Positions 11,416-20,402 of a DNA stretch of 64,000 bases are shown piece by piece. The notes beneath the pieces were generated by a model. It saw nothing but the letters and a program-made list of their open reading frames with translations. It did no database searches and was not told the origin of the DNA. Source of the DNA: Carallia brachiata. Lineage: Eukaryota; Streptophyta; Magnoliopsida; Malpighiales; Rhizophoraceae. The stretch lies in assembly GCA_021464245.1 (NCBI GenBank), contig JADCRB010000054.1:185481-249480 (forward strand), written 5' to 3'. Both the position numbers and the translations under genes were made by a program. The stretch's first letter is position 1, and each line of letters begins with the position of its first letter.

Positions 11416-14400
11416 GTGTTCAGCACATTAAATGACACCAAAAAGAAGTACAGCTGCCGGTACCAACAAGAAGGTCAACCCCCTTTCTCTTATTGTATTG
11501 ATTCTAAACAAGAGCAAAGATATAGCCAACCCAAGACAAAAGAACTACACAACCTGAAGGGGACTTACACTTTGCCGATACCAAAGATTGAGTCGGTTTT
11601 GTCCTCAAAATTATTAAAAGGCTTCGTCAAACCACACACGGGGGCAGTCGAAGGCGGCTCACTTCCAGAAAGAAGAACACACGAAGGATTTGATCTTAAT
11701 GCACATAAGCTTTTGGCCAAGGCGGGCTATGACTTCTCAAACCTGAGCACAATGGGTACGCTGCCGTCCACACATGGCGCTACTTCTCAAACATCACAGT
11801 CCCGACCTGGCTTAGACTATCAGGAGAAGTCACCTGTGCGGATCACGCTAAAGAGCCGAAGCCGAGCAGCTGATGCACGTGCCATCACCACCACCACCAA
11901 ACAAGATAGGCTTATCCAGTCAAACAAAGAAGATGAAGTCAGAGCCTCTACATTTCATGTCACAATTAGCGAGGAGGCTGAGTCTGACTCATCAAACGGT
12001 GAAGTAAAGGAGGCTCCCCCGGAACTTGAAGATGGTGGCCAAGCAACTGTTGATGAACTCAAGGAGGTCAATCTTGGCTCTCCGGAAGATCCTCGACCTA
12101 CATTTGTAAGTGCTTTACTTACTGTAGAAGAAGAGCAAGAATATGTTCAGGTATTAAGTCAATACAGGGATGTGTTCGCATGGAGTTACAAAGAAATGTC
12201 TGGACTTGATTCGAAAATTGCAGTGTATCGTCTAGCAGTAAAGAAGGGTGTTCGTTCTGTCAAGCAGCCACAACGACGGTTCCGCCCGGAAATCATTCCA
12301 CAAATCGAGGAGGAAGTTAACAAGCTGATCAATGCTGGCTTCATCCGATATGTCACCTACCCAACGTGGATTGCCAACATAATCCCGGTAAGAAAGAAGA
12401 ATGGACAGTTGAGGGTATGTGTTGATTTTCGAGATTTTAACAGGGCCTATCCGAAAGATGACTTTCTATTGCCCATGACGGAGATCACAGTCGATGCAAC
12501 AATGAGTCACGAAGCATTGTCCTTCATGGATGGTTCTTCAGGCTATAACTAAATCAGAATGGCACCAGAAGACGAGGAGTTGACAGTATTTCGCACTCCA
12601 AAAGGTATATACTGCTACAAAGTTATGCCATTTGGATTAAAAAATGCTGGCGCCACTTATCAACGTGCTACGCAAAAAATTTTTGATGACATGCTGCACA
12701 AGATTGTAGAATGTTATGTTGATGACTTAGTTGTAAAGACTAAGAAGCGCAAAGACCACCTCGAGGATCTCAAGACGATGTTCGAAAGACTTCGGAGGCA
12801 TCAGCTCAAAATGAACCCTCTCAAGTGCATTCGGTGTCACATCAGGAAAGTTTCTTGGGTTCGTGGTGCGCCATCGTGGAATCGAAGTTGATCAGTCAAA
12901 GGTTGAGGCAATTCAAAAGATGCCTGAACCTAAAAACCTGCACGAGCTGCGAAGTCTACAAGGAAAGCTGGCCTACATTCGCCGTTTCATCTCCAATTTA
13001 GCTGGGAGATGTCAACCTTTCCATCGGTTGATGAAGAAGGATGTCAACTTCGAGTGGGACGAAGCTTGCAGCAAAGCCTTTGAGAGCATAAAGAAGTACC
13101 TTTCCAATCCACCAGTCCTGGTCCAATTCAAGGAAAGTCGTTGATTCTCTACATTGCAGCGCAGGAAAGATCTTTGGGAGCCTTGCTTGCACAGGAAAAG
13201 AGCAGGGAAAGAGTTGCCTGTATTACTTGAGCAGAACACTAAACGGTCCGGAGCTGAGTTATTCGCCCATTGAAAAGACATGTCTAGCACTGTTCTTTGC
13301 CATTGACAAGCTGAGGCACTACATGCAAGCTCACACGGTACGTCTCATTGCCAGAGCTGATCCTGTCAAATATATCTTATCTAGACCAATCTTGTCAGGA
13401 CGACTTGCCAAGTGGGCAGTAATCCTACAAAGCTACGACATTGTCTACGTGCCTCAAAAAGCAGTCAAAGGACAAGCTCTAGCAGACTTCCTTGCAGAGG
13501 AAAAGCAGGAAAAGCAGTCAGATTGGGAGTTCACAGATGATCTTCCAGATGAAGAGGTCTTTTACATTGAGACACTGCCACCATGGACAATGTTCTTTGA
13601 TGGTGCAGCAAGGTGATGGTGCTGGTGCCGGCATAGTGTTTGTCACTCCTCAACGACAAATATTACCATATGCTATCATTCTTGGTGAGTTATGTTCAAA
13701 TAATGTTGCTGAATACCAGACTTTGATCATTGGTCTTCAAATGGCTGTCGATATGAAGATTCCAACTATAGAAGTCCATGGAGATTCCCAGCTCGTCATC
13801 AACCAACTTACAGGATTGTATGACGTGAAGAAAGAGGACCTTGCGCCTTACCATCAACGTGCTCGACAGCTAATGGATGAATTTGAAAGCATCACCTTGG
13901 AGCATGTGCCTCGACGAGAAAACACTCAGGCAGACGCGTTGGCTAACCTGGCCACTTCTCTTGCAAAGTCAGAAATCCAGGCTACAGTTGTTGCCGTATG
14001 CCAGAAATGGATAGTGCCACAGAAGGATGATGAAGAAACTACAGCAGCCAACGCTGTATCTGTACGTCTCGCGGAGGACGAGATTGGCGCCAACCAATCA
14101 TTGACTATACAGCACGGGAAGCTGCCCGAAGATCGTCGTCATAAGACAGAAATTCAACGACGAGCTCCCCGCTTCATATATCTCAAGGATGCTCTGTATC
14201 GAAGGTCTTTTGATGGAGTTTTACTTCGGCCTAGGCAATGAAGAGGCAAAACAGGCTCTCACTGAAGCACATTCTGGTGTTTGTGGCGGACATCAATCGG
14301 GCCTAAGTTGCACTTCCAACTCAGAAGGATGGGATACTACTGGCCAACCATGGTACGTGATTCATTGAGTTTGCTAAAACTGTCAAGCTTGTCAATTTCA

Positions 14401-15317
14401 TGCGAATTACATACATCAACCACCGGAGCCACTGCATCCAACTGTCTCATCCTGGCCCTTTGAAGCTTGGGGTCTCGACTTAGTGGGGCCCTTGCCAAAG
14501 TCATCCCTGGGTCACCTGTACATCCTCGCAGCAAGACTACTTCTCAAAATGGGCTGAAGCCATTCCACTTAGAGAGGTAAAGAAGGAGCATGTTGCCAAT
14601 TTCATCCGGACTCAGCTGATCTATCGCTATGGAGTCCCTCGATTCATCATCACTGATAATGGTAAGCAGTTCTACAACAGCTTGATCGACAAGCTCTGCG
14701 AGAAGTTCAAGTTCAAGCAGTACAAGTCATCCATGTACAATGCCCCAGCAAATGGCTTGGCCGAAGCATTCAACAAGACCTTATGCAACCTGTTGCGGAA
14801 GGTAGTCTCTAAATCCAAAAGAGATTGGCATGACAGAATTCCGGAGGCATTATGGGCGTATCGTACAACTTACCGGACTCCAACACAGGCGACGCCATAC
14901 TCACTTGTCTACGGTGTCGAAGCAATACTGCCGTTGGAAACACAGATTCCATCTCTGCGCATGGCTGTTCTGGAAGGACTCACACAGGAGGAGAATGCTC
15001 GCCTACGTCTGGATGAGTTAGAAGCTCCGATGAAAGGAGGCTCGAAGCACAACAACAACTTGAGTGCTACCAAGCCCGCTCACAACACGTTCAACCGCAG
15101 GGTCCGCCCTCGATCTTTTCAAGTTGGAGACCTTGTTCTTGCAGTGCGACGGCCCATCAACATGAAGCATCGGCCTGGTGACAAGCTTACTTCCAAATGG
15201 GACGGGCCATACTTAGTGCAGGAGGCCTATACTCACAACGCTTACATGCTGTCAGACCAAGAAGGCGTCCGAATCGGCCCGATCAATGGTAAATTTCTGA
15301 AACAGTATTATGTGTAA
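11416..15317 (+). pseudogene. Tat-lineage pol remnant: RT, RNase H, archaeal-type RNase H, integrase
   Basis: The first open frame (11416-12552) begins in the pre-RT spacer (GFDLNAHKLLAKAGYDF-type text) and enters RT. A stop (TAA) at 12550-12552 interrupts RT where the family has Gln. RT resumes at 12559 with the YVDD catalytic motif near 12715, and a frame break near 12840 moves the finger/connection region to the next frame. RNase H (ELSYSPIEKTCLAL) covers ~13250-13500. A break at ~13612 precedes the second RNase H (IHGDSQL-type HGDSQLVINQL, then RRENTQADALANL), 13612-14010. Integrase spans ~14240-15317, with a second frame damage near 14360-14540. Its acidic residues are visible in WGLDLVGP, ITDNG and NGLAEAFNK. 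The frame ends at TAA 15315-15317. Not functional as read. Confidence 0.92.
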
Positions 15318-15640
15318 ATATGTTAAAAAAAAATCAAAAAAAAGAAAAAAATCAAAAAAAAAAAAATTCGAAAGTCCCGATCTGAAAGTTCAAGCGAAAA
15401 TCCAAACCCGAAAATCCAAGCCCAAACACTTGAGCCCAATTCAGAAAACTTAAAGCCCAACTCAAAAGTCTGAAAACTAAGTCCAGACTCAAAACCCAAA
15501 CACTCAACCCAAATCCAAAAATCCAAATCAAAACCCAAACACTCGACCCAAATCCAATCCAAAGCCCAAAACCCAAAAATTCCAAGTTCCAGACACAGTC
15601 CAGAACCCAAGTTCAAAATCCAATCCAACTCCTGGCCCGC
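15318..15640 (+). repeat. CCCAA-rich imperfect repeat downstream of integrase
   Basis: After a short A-rich stretch the plus strand is dominated by loosely repeated AGCCCAAA / ACCCAAATCCAAA / ACACTCGACCC phrases. There is no coding sense on either strand. GCCCA cores resemble plant site II (TGGGCY) motifs on the opposite strand, but the repetitiveness alone may explain them. Confidence 0.6.
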
Positions 15641-15647
15641 ATGAGTA

Positions 15648-15764
15648 TAAACTGTGAACGGCCCAAAAATATAAAAGCGACGGAGGGTTTGAGTCTGAAA
15701 CTCAGCATCAGTCTCAACCGATCTTCACCACATACCAGACCTTTGCTCCTCTGCCACAAGAAAG
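15648..15764 (+). promoter_or_regulatory. Candidate promoter and leader of the WOX-like ORF
   Basis: TATAAAAG at 15670-15677 lies 88 bp before the ATG at 15765, directly after a GGCCCA motif (15659-15664). The leader between them has no upstream ATG and is C/A-rich like a plant 5' UTR. This arrangement suggests that the cargo came with, or gained, its own core promoter inside the retrotransposon. That is an inference from spacing; the TATA match itself is seen. Confidence 0.45.
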
Positions 15765-16046
15765 ATGGAACCAGTTGCAGAACCTCAAGACAAGGGAGAA
15801 GAAAGGTCACCCCGCACAAGGTGGCAACCAACCATGGCACAACTGCAAATTTTGGAGGAAGTCTTCCACAACAATGGAGGTATTATGCCTAATGCATCTC
15901 AGATTTACCAACTTGTCTCACGATTGCGCCCGCTCGGGGCAATCGAAGGAAAAAATGTGTTTTATTGGTTCCAGAATCGGAGAAGCAGGAAGAAACCAGC
16001 ACTGAGAGCTGCTTTTTCCAAAGAACAGTCTGCCGTTCCGATATAG
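15765..16046 (+). CDS. WUSCHEL-clade homeodomain ORF carried by the retrotransposon (93 aa)
   Basis: The homeodomain occupies residues ~17-77. It begins RTRWQPT and has LQILEEVF (helix 1), QLVSRLRPLG (helix 2), the IEGKNVFYWFQN signature of WUS-clade WOX proteins, and then RRSRKK. Recognition-helix Trp, Phe, Gln and Asn are intact. The loop between helices 1 and 2 is long, as expected for WOX. WOX genes regulate stem-cell niches as DNA-binding transcription factors. The domain is contiguous here; WUS-clade host genes usually have an intron in this region (family knowledge), so capture through an RNA copy is likely. The ORF stops at TAG 16044-16046, but a Ser/Thr-rich reading continues in the next frame for about 25 codons, and the WUS-box follows at 16248. 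It lies on the sense strand between integrase and the polypurine tract. Confidence 0.85.
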   Translation: MEPVAEPQDKGEERSPRTRWQPTMAQLQILEEVFHNNGGIMPNASQIYQLVSRLRPLGAIEGKNVFYWFQNRRSRKKPALRAAFSKEQSAVPI

Positions 16047-16136
16047 ATCCACTGGTACAACTTCGCCCTCAAATGAAGCAGGTCCGAGTTCTACCACTGC
16101 AATGGTCTCTCAGGTATAACATCAAAGCCGTAGCCC

Positions 16137-16382
16137 ATGGGAGCATGTGCTGGTTGGTGGTCTTACGGAGTCAGCCAAGGGTTCATCCCTCCTAGGTACT
16201 TAAGTCTAGGAGGAATTTTTCTAGCAGAAAGGAGTCATTCCGGCGAAACTTTGCCTCTCTTTCCAGAATATTCCGGCAGCATCAACCAGCCGGAAAGCGA
16301 CGTCAACATCATCGCCCACCAGACGAGGTCGAGCTTGACTTGGAGTGCGCCTCGGGCCCCGCTAGGACGGCCGACAAGATAA
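16137..16382 (+). pseudogene. C-terminal part of the WOX-like cargo with a WUS-box
   Basis: An 81-codon frame, in the same phase as the homeodomain ORF but separated from it by in-frame stops, contains TLPLFP at 16248-16265 within GETLPLFPEYSG. TL-x-LFP is the WUS-box, the repressor motif that follows the homeodomain in WUS-clade WOX proteins. Finding both in the right order and spacing supports capture of most of a WOX coding sequence. Whether 16047-16136 is a damaged linker or a small intron is unresolved; CAG|GTATAA at about 16109-16117 looks like a splice donor. Confidence 0.65.
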
Positions 16383-16466
16383 GGTGCAACGACTTTGGCA
16401 GCACACGGTAACGACTTCTGCAGCACACGGCAACGACTTCTGCAAACACGGTAACGACTTTCGTGA
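16382..16466 (+). repeat. Tandem repeat, ~22-bp unit, about four copies
   Basis: The phrase 'CAACGACTT(T/C)(T/G)GCAGCACACGG' recurs about four times with small changes (GGTAACGACTTC, GGCAACGACTTC, GGTAACGACTTT). It lies in the non-coding 3' region of the Tat element. Confidence 0.8.
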
Positions 16467-17282
16467 CCACGCGTCAGCCGCTGCCTCTTTTGTCTCTTAT
16501 GCAGGAAAGGGACGTGGATGACCCTACTCGATTCTGCGTACCTTTTTACTTTTCAAAAAAAAAAAAACTTTATCGTATGTATATATATCTGCATTCCAGT
16601 AATACTCACCCCTCAGCTCTTCTTTCTCAAAAGAAAATGGCTAGTCTCTGCACTTGTCTCAGGAAGTTCTTCGATCAAGAAGTTGGAGGCGCACGAGCTA
16701 AGAAAAGAAGGAGTAGTCTTCCCGAGGGATCCCTAAAAGCCCTCGAAACTCAGTCTCCAACGTCATCGGTGTCATGGAGTTCCAACTACTCTCCTTAGTT
16801 CACATCTACCACAGAGGGATGAGACGCTGCAATCATCCTAATCTTCCTTTAGATGCGACAACATACAGGGAAGTTCCAACTACTCTCCTTACGTCGAGCA
16901 GACTTGGGAATATCACTACAGTCAGTCTCTCTTGTGCAGGTCTTGAAGTTCCGAAGTGCTGGGCCTTCCTCTTGGGGAGGTTTAAGTTTTTTGCCTACCG
17001 GATCATTCTCACCAGAGTTTTGGAACTTCAAAGAACCTTTGCCAGTCTTTGCGAGCTATAGAAGCTCGAGCGCACCTGAAGTCAGAATGTCAATTTTTAT
17101 ATTGGCTGGACTATTAACTTTCTTAGGATCGTATCTGTTTCTTGTTGAGATCCAACAAAAGCAGGTCTAGCTGGAGATAGAAGGCTTCAACATTCAATAT
17201 TCATCAAGACATCTCAAGTTTCAAACTGGACTTCAAGACTCGGTTCAGATCATTTCTATAAAATTTTTCTTTACCAACCCTT
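16467..17282 (+). other. Unassigned 3' internal region of the Tat element
   Basis: No recognisable domain. Short open frames overlap in all three plus frames. A ~20-bp phrase (AGTTCCAACTACTCTCCTTA) occurs at about 16777 and again at about 16872, showing a local duplication. It probably holds the decayed end of the cargo plus the untranslated region before the polypurine tract. Confidence 0.5.
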
Positions 17283-17296
17283 GAAGTGGGAGCATT
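17283..17296 (+). other. Polypurine tract before the 3' LTR
   Basis: GAAGTGGGAGCATT directly abuts the TG of the 3' LTR. A GAAGTGGG core just upstream of the LTR is the plus-strand primer site typical of Tat/Athila-type gypsy elements. Confidence 0.8.
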
Positions 17297-18251
17297 TGTA
17301 AACAGGTATAAAAAAAAAAAAAAGAAAGGTGTTGGCAGCCGCCAACCTTGAAGTCAAGGTTGGCAGCTGCCAACCTAAATTAAATGCCACCAACCAAATG
17401 GTTGGTGGCACACAGGCGGGGGAGGCCTATAAATTGGCCTCCCCAAATTGAATTAAAGAAGAGAGAATAATCGAGAAAAAAAAAAACAAGAAGCCAATCA
17501 CAGAAAAATTGGCGTACGGGAGTGGGGAATTAATTTTAAAATCAAATTGAAATTACATTTCCTACAATGAAAGAAAGCCTTATAAATTGGCTCATGTCCC
17601 TCAGTTTAAAATAGATTCAGCAAATCTGTAAACAGAAAAATACAGAGAATTTGAGAGAAAAAGAAATTTTTGAAAATCTCTCAAGAAAATTTCTCATTTT
17701 CTTACGTGTTTTACTCTGCAGTATACTCTCTTAACTCCTTTTTAAGAGATATTTCAGGGGTAAGCTCAAAAAAATTTGTTGTTTCTATTTCTAAAGTTAT
17801 TTTTAGGTTTATATTCTCGGATCGCTCTAGATCTGAATTTATGAGAATATAGATTTAAAAATATCAAATTACTACAAATCCGGCTAGGATCAAGTCTCAT
17901 ACGGCACTCAGCAAAATTCAGGCAGCTCATTCGAGAATAAGTCCCTTCGACCCTCGGTGAAATTAAACCAGATCGGCTCAGATCAGGTCTCTGCGGTTCT
18001 CGACCGTAGTCTAAACGTCCAAATCAGATCTAGTTTCAGTCTACCCAGTTCAAGAAAAAGCTGTGAAATTTACTTCTGTCAAGATCAAACTCGTGCAGCC
18101 CTTGACGGAGTCAAAAAAAAAAAGGAACACTAATTGAAGGATTTACGGAGATCGACCCCACGTAAATTTTCTTTTATTTTAAATTTTTATTTGTAATTTA
18201 TTTTTGTATTTTCGAGTTTAATTATTTTAAACTCGAAATTTACCTGTTACA
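17297..18251 (+). repeat. 3' LTR
   Basis: 955 bp and collinear with the 5' LTR, with scattered substitutions and small indels. The first hairpin is 17331-17374 and the second, perfect here (GCCACCAACCA / TGGTTGGTGGC), is 17386-17409. TATA-like boxes are conserved, so this LTR could drive read-through into downstream DNA, but no gene lies within 10 kb on that side. Confidence 0.93.
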
Positions 18252-18256
18252 ATTAA
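18252..18256. repeat. Right target-site duplication of the Tat element (ATTAA)
   Basis: Exact copy of 10195-10199, directly after the terminal ACA of the 3' LTR. Confidence 0.9.
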
Positions 18257-19500
18257 TATTGTGAGTAAATGAATGAAAAGTCTGCTCAGATCGAACAGTA
18301 TTTGAGTAGAGAATCGATTATATAAAAAATAGTTGAATAGAATAATAATAATTGACAGTCAACTTTAATTTATTTATAAATATAATACTTGATATATGTA
18401 TGATATATTTTTTTTTTTTGATAAAAAAAAATGTTATAATTTCACAATTGATCATCATTTCGCAAACGGAAAAGATCTGTGGTTATGGGATTTTTAGAGC
18501 GAAGATTATCATTCACTGATGTGGTTGATGTGATGATAGGCAGGACTCACCTGCTACAATTTTTTTTTTTAATTTTAAATTTTTTTGTCAAAATTTATAT
18601 AATTTTGTAATGATGATAATATGAATTGCAATTAATACGATGCTATTTTGCAACAACGTAATAAAAAAAATGTCTGTTTGGATTCATTATGGCTTGAGCT
18701 TATGTCTGTGTCGAATTGCACTAATCTTATTGTATGTTAATATTTTTGGCGAGAAACTCAAAATTAAAAAAGAATAATAATTTTTTTATGGTATGGGTCC
18801 ACTAAGCAAGTTTACTCTGACCGAAACTTGTGCATATCTGGAATCTTGGCAAAGAATACTAATTCGTTGATTCAAATAACAATCGTTAATGGAATAGCTC
18901 TAAATAAGGTTTGCATACAATATAGATAATGATGAGGAAGATGACTATTTTTCTTTATATATGACAGCTGATCAGCTAGCCAAAATGCAATGCCCTTGTG
19001 CAGTAGCATATGTTTCAATTTGCAGTGCTTAGAATGCACTAATCAGAAGCCATGGAAAGGGAAGATATGCTAGCGTTTGCCTCTTTTCTTTCCAATAAAG
19101 TGCCCAAAAGAAAAGCTTCCGAGTGAGCTAAGCATGGGCTCCCCAATATGCATGATAAATTTGTCATGGTCTTCTCCCAATCATAAACTTCTCCCAGTCG
19201 CAAAAAGAGTATAATAATTTTTGCTGAACAAAATAAAAAGTAGGAACAACACTTATAGACCCACACGAGAGGATTATATGGCTCCATTACACATAATGTG
19301 CATAGGCCGCTACACTGAAGTATTAGAAGGATAATTTTTAAGGCTAAGTAAAAATCATCAAACCACCTACACAACCTTACAGGATAGTTGATTGGTTTTT
19401 TAAGAAATTTTCACTCATGCTTTAGTTTAGATAAGTACAATGTAACAATGCGTCCCCCATTTTGTAGCACTAGCTAGTTGACACTTGACTTTCCCCATGT

Positions 19501-19530
19501 ATGATGATGATGATGATGATGATGATGATG
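19501..19530. repeat. (ATG)10 microsatellite
   Basis: Ten perfect trinucleotide copies in non-coding sequence; the Asp run seen when translated is meaningless. Confidence 0.97.
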
Positions 19531-20345
19531 CTCTTTTCTATCTTCACTTTTCTAATTTAGATGGTAATAATTACCAGATTGAAGGTAGATGGATTCTGAT
19601 CATTAAGATAAACAGTGCATTTGGCCATAATCAGCAATGTACCTTGTTAATTTTCGGATCACCAAGTTGATTTGGCCCATTTCCACCCTCCTCCTAAGTC
19701 GATTTGGTTATCTTTTCATGTTAATTCGGTTAGGCTACTGCCGGCCCCATGCAGACAACAAGGGCTACGCAACTACTAACAAATTCGAATCAATTAGTCT
19801 TTAAAAATCCGGGTCATCATTCTTTGTCATTTAAGTTAATTAATTAATAGAGACACTAAATAGATATGATAAAAAAACTAAGCACCTTCGCTAATTAATA
19901 GACACACTAAATAGATAAGCAAAATGATAGATGGACAGAGTGGGATGGATGGAGTGATGATGAAACTATCTGTAGTGTATACCGTTCATAAGTCAATATG
20001 TACATAAATTTTAGCTGTAAGTTTCATAAGTTTTTACATATATTATTTTTGTATAATTTATAACGTGAAAAATTACAAAGATTGATATGTAACAAAATTA
20101 TGAAAAATATGCACAAGAGATAATTTTGTCTCTATCTTCGGCTCCTCTTTCCCCATCCATGTAACAGTTCCAAATAGATAATCAATCTACTACTTAAAAA
20201 GGTTCTAAAATCCCAGCCATCTCTTTACATTATTAGAATCTCAAAAGGAAGTGGATGCCAGGGGATGGGTGTGTGTGTGCGCGCGCGTGAATCCATTATG
20301 GCCTAGCCTTACATACAAAAGTTTCATACTTTCATGAGATATTGT

Positions 20346-20402
20346 TTAACTTAGTGATAAAGGGTGTTTTGTCTTCCTCATATCTTGAGTTCGAAATCCA
20401 AC
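20346..20402 (+). repeat. Possible tRNA-derived SINE head
   Basis: TAACTTAGTGATAAAGG resembles a pol III A box, and GAGTTCGAAATCC about 35 bases later resembles a B box. Neither match is perfect and no clear tail or target duplication was found. Confidence 0.25.

Larger units (their letters stand above)
10200..18251 (+). mobile_element. Ty3/gypsy LTR retrotransposon, Tat lineage, non-autonomous, with WOX-like cargo
   Basis: A full-length insertion: direct LTRs at 10200-11149 and 17297-18251 both start TGTAAACAGG and end GTTACA, and the element is flanked by the 5-bp duplication ATTAA. Pol order is RT, RNase H, a second archaeal-type RNase H, integrase; the dual RNase H marks the Tat lineage. 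Gag and protease are absent: coding similarity begins in the spacer just upstream of RT. Pol carries a stop and several frameshifts. A 2-kb region between integrase and the polypurine tract holds a homeodomain ORF. The LTRs differ by eye at several percent of positions, so the insertion is not recent. No standard TGG primer-binding site follows the 5' LTR. Confidence 0.95.

Noticed and set aside
11192..11441. Open frames on both strands in the A/G tract (Lys/Glu-rich on plus, Phe-rich on minus)
   Set aside because: Pure low-complexity A/G sequence; absence of stops is a composition effect.
15323..15840. Minus-strand open frames rich in Trp, Gly, Leu and Phe
   Set aside because: They come from the CCCAA-type repeat read in reverse and from the antisense of the homeodomain leader; no domain resemblance.
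15765..16046. Homeodomain ORF as a host gene with separate retrotransposon pieces on each side
   Set aside because: It lies between integrase and the polypurine tract of one element whose outer 5-bp TSD matches exactly, so it is internal cargo.
20346..20402. A tRNA gene
   Set aside because: Only weak A- and B-box-like texts; no cloverleaf or acceptor stem can be drawn. Kept as a low-confidence SINE scrap.
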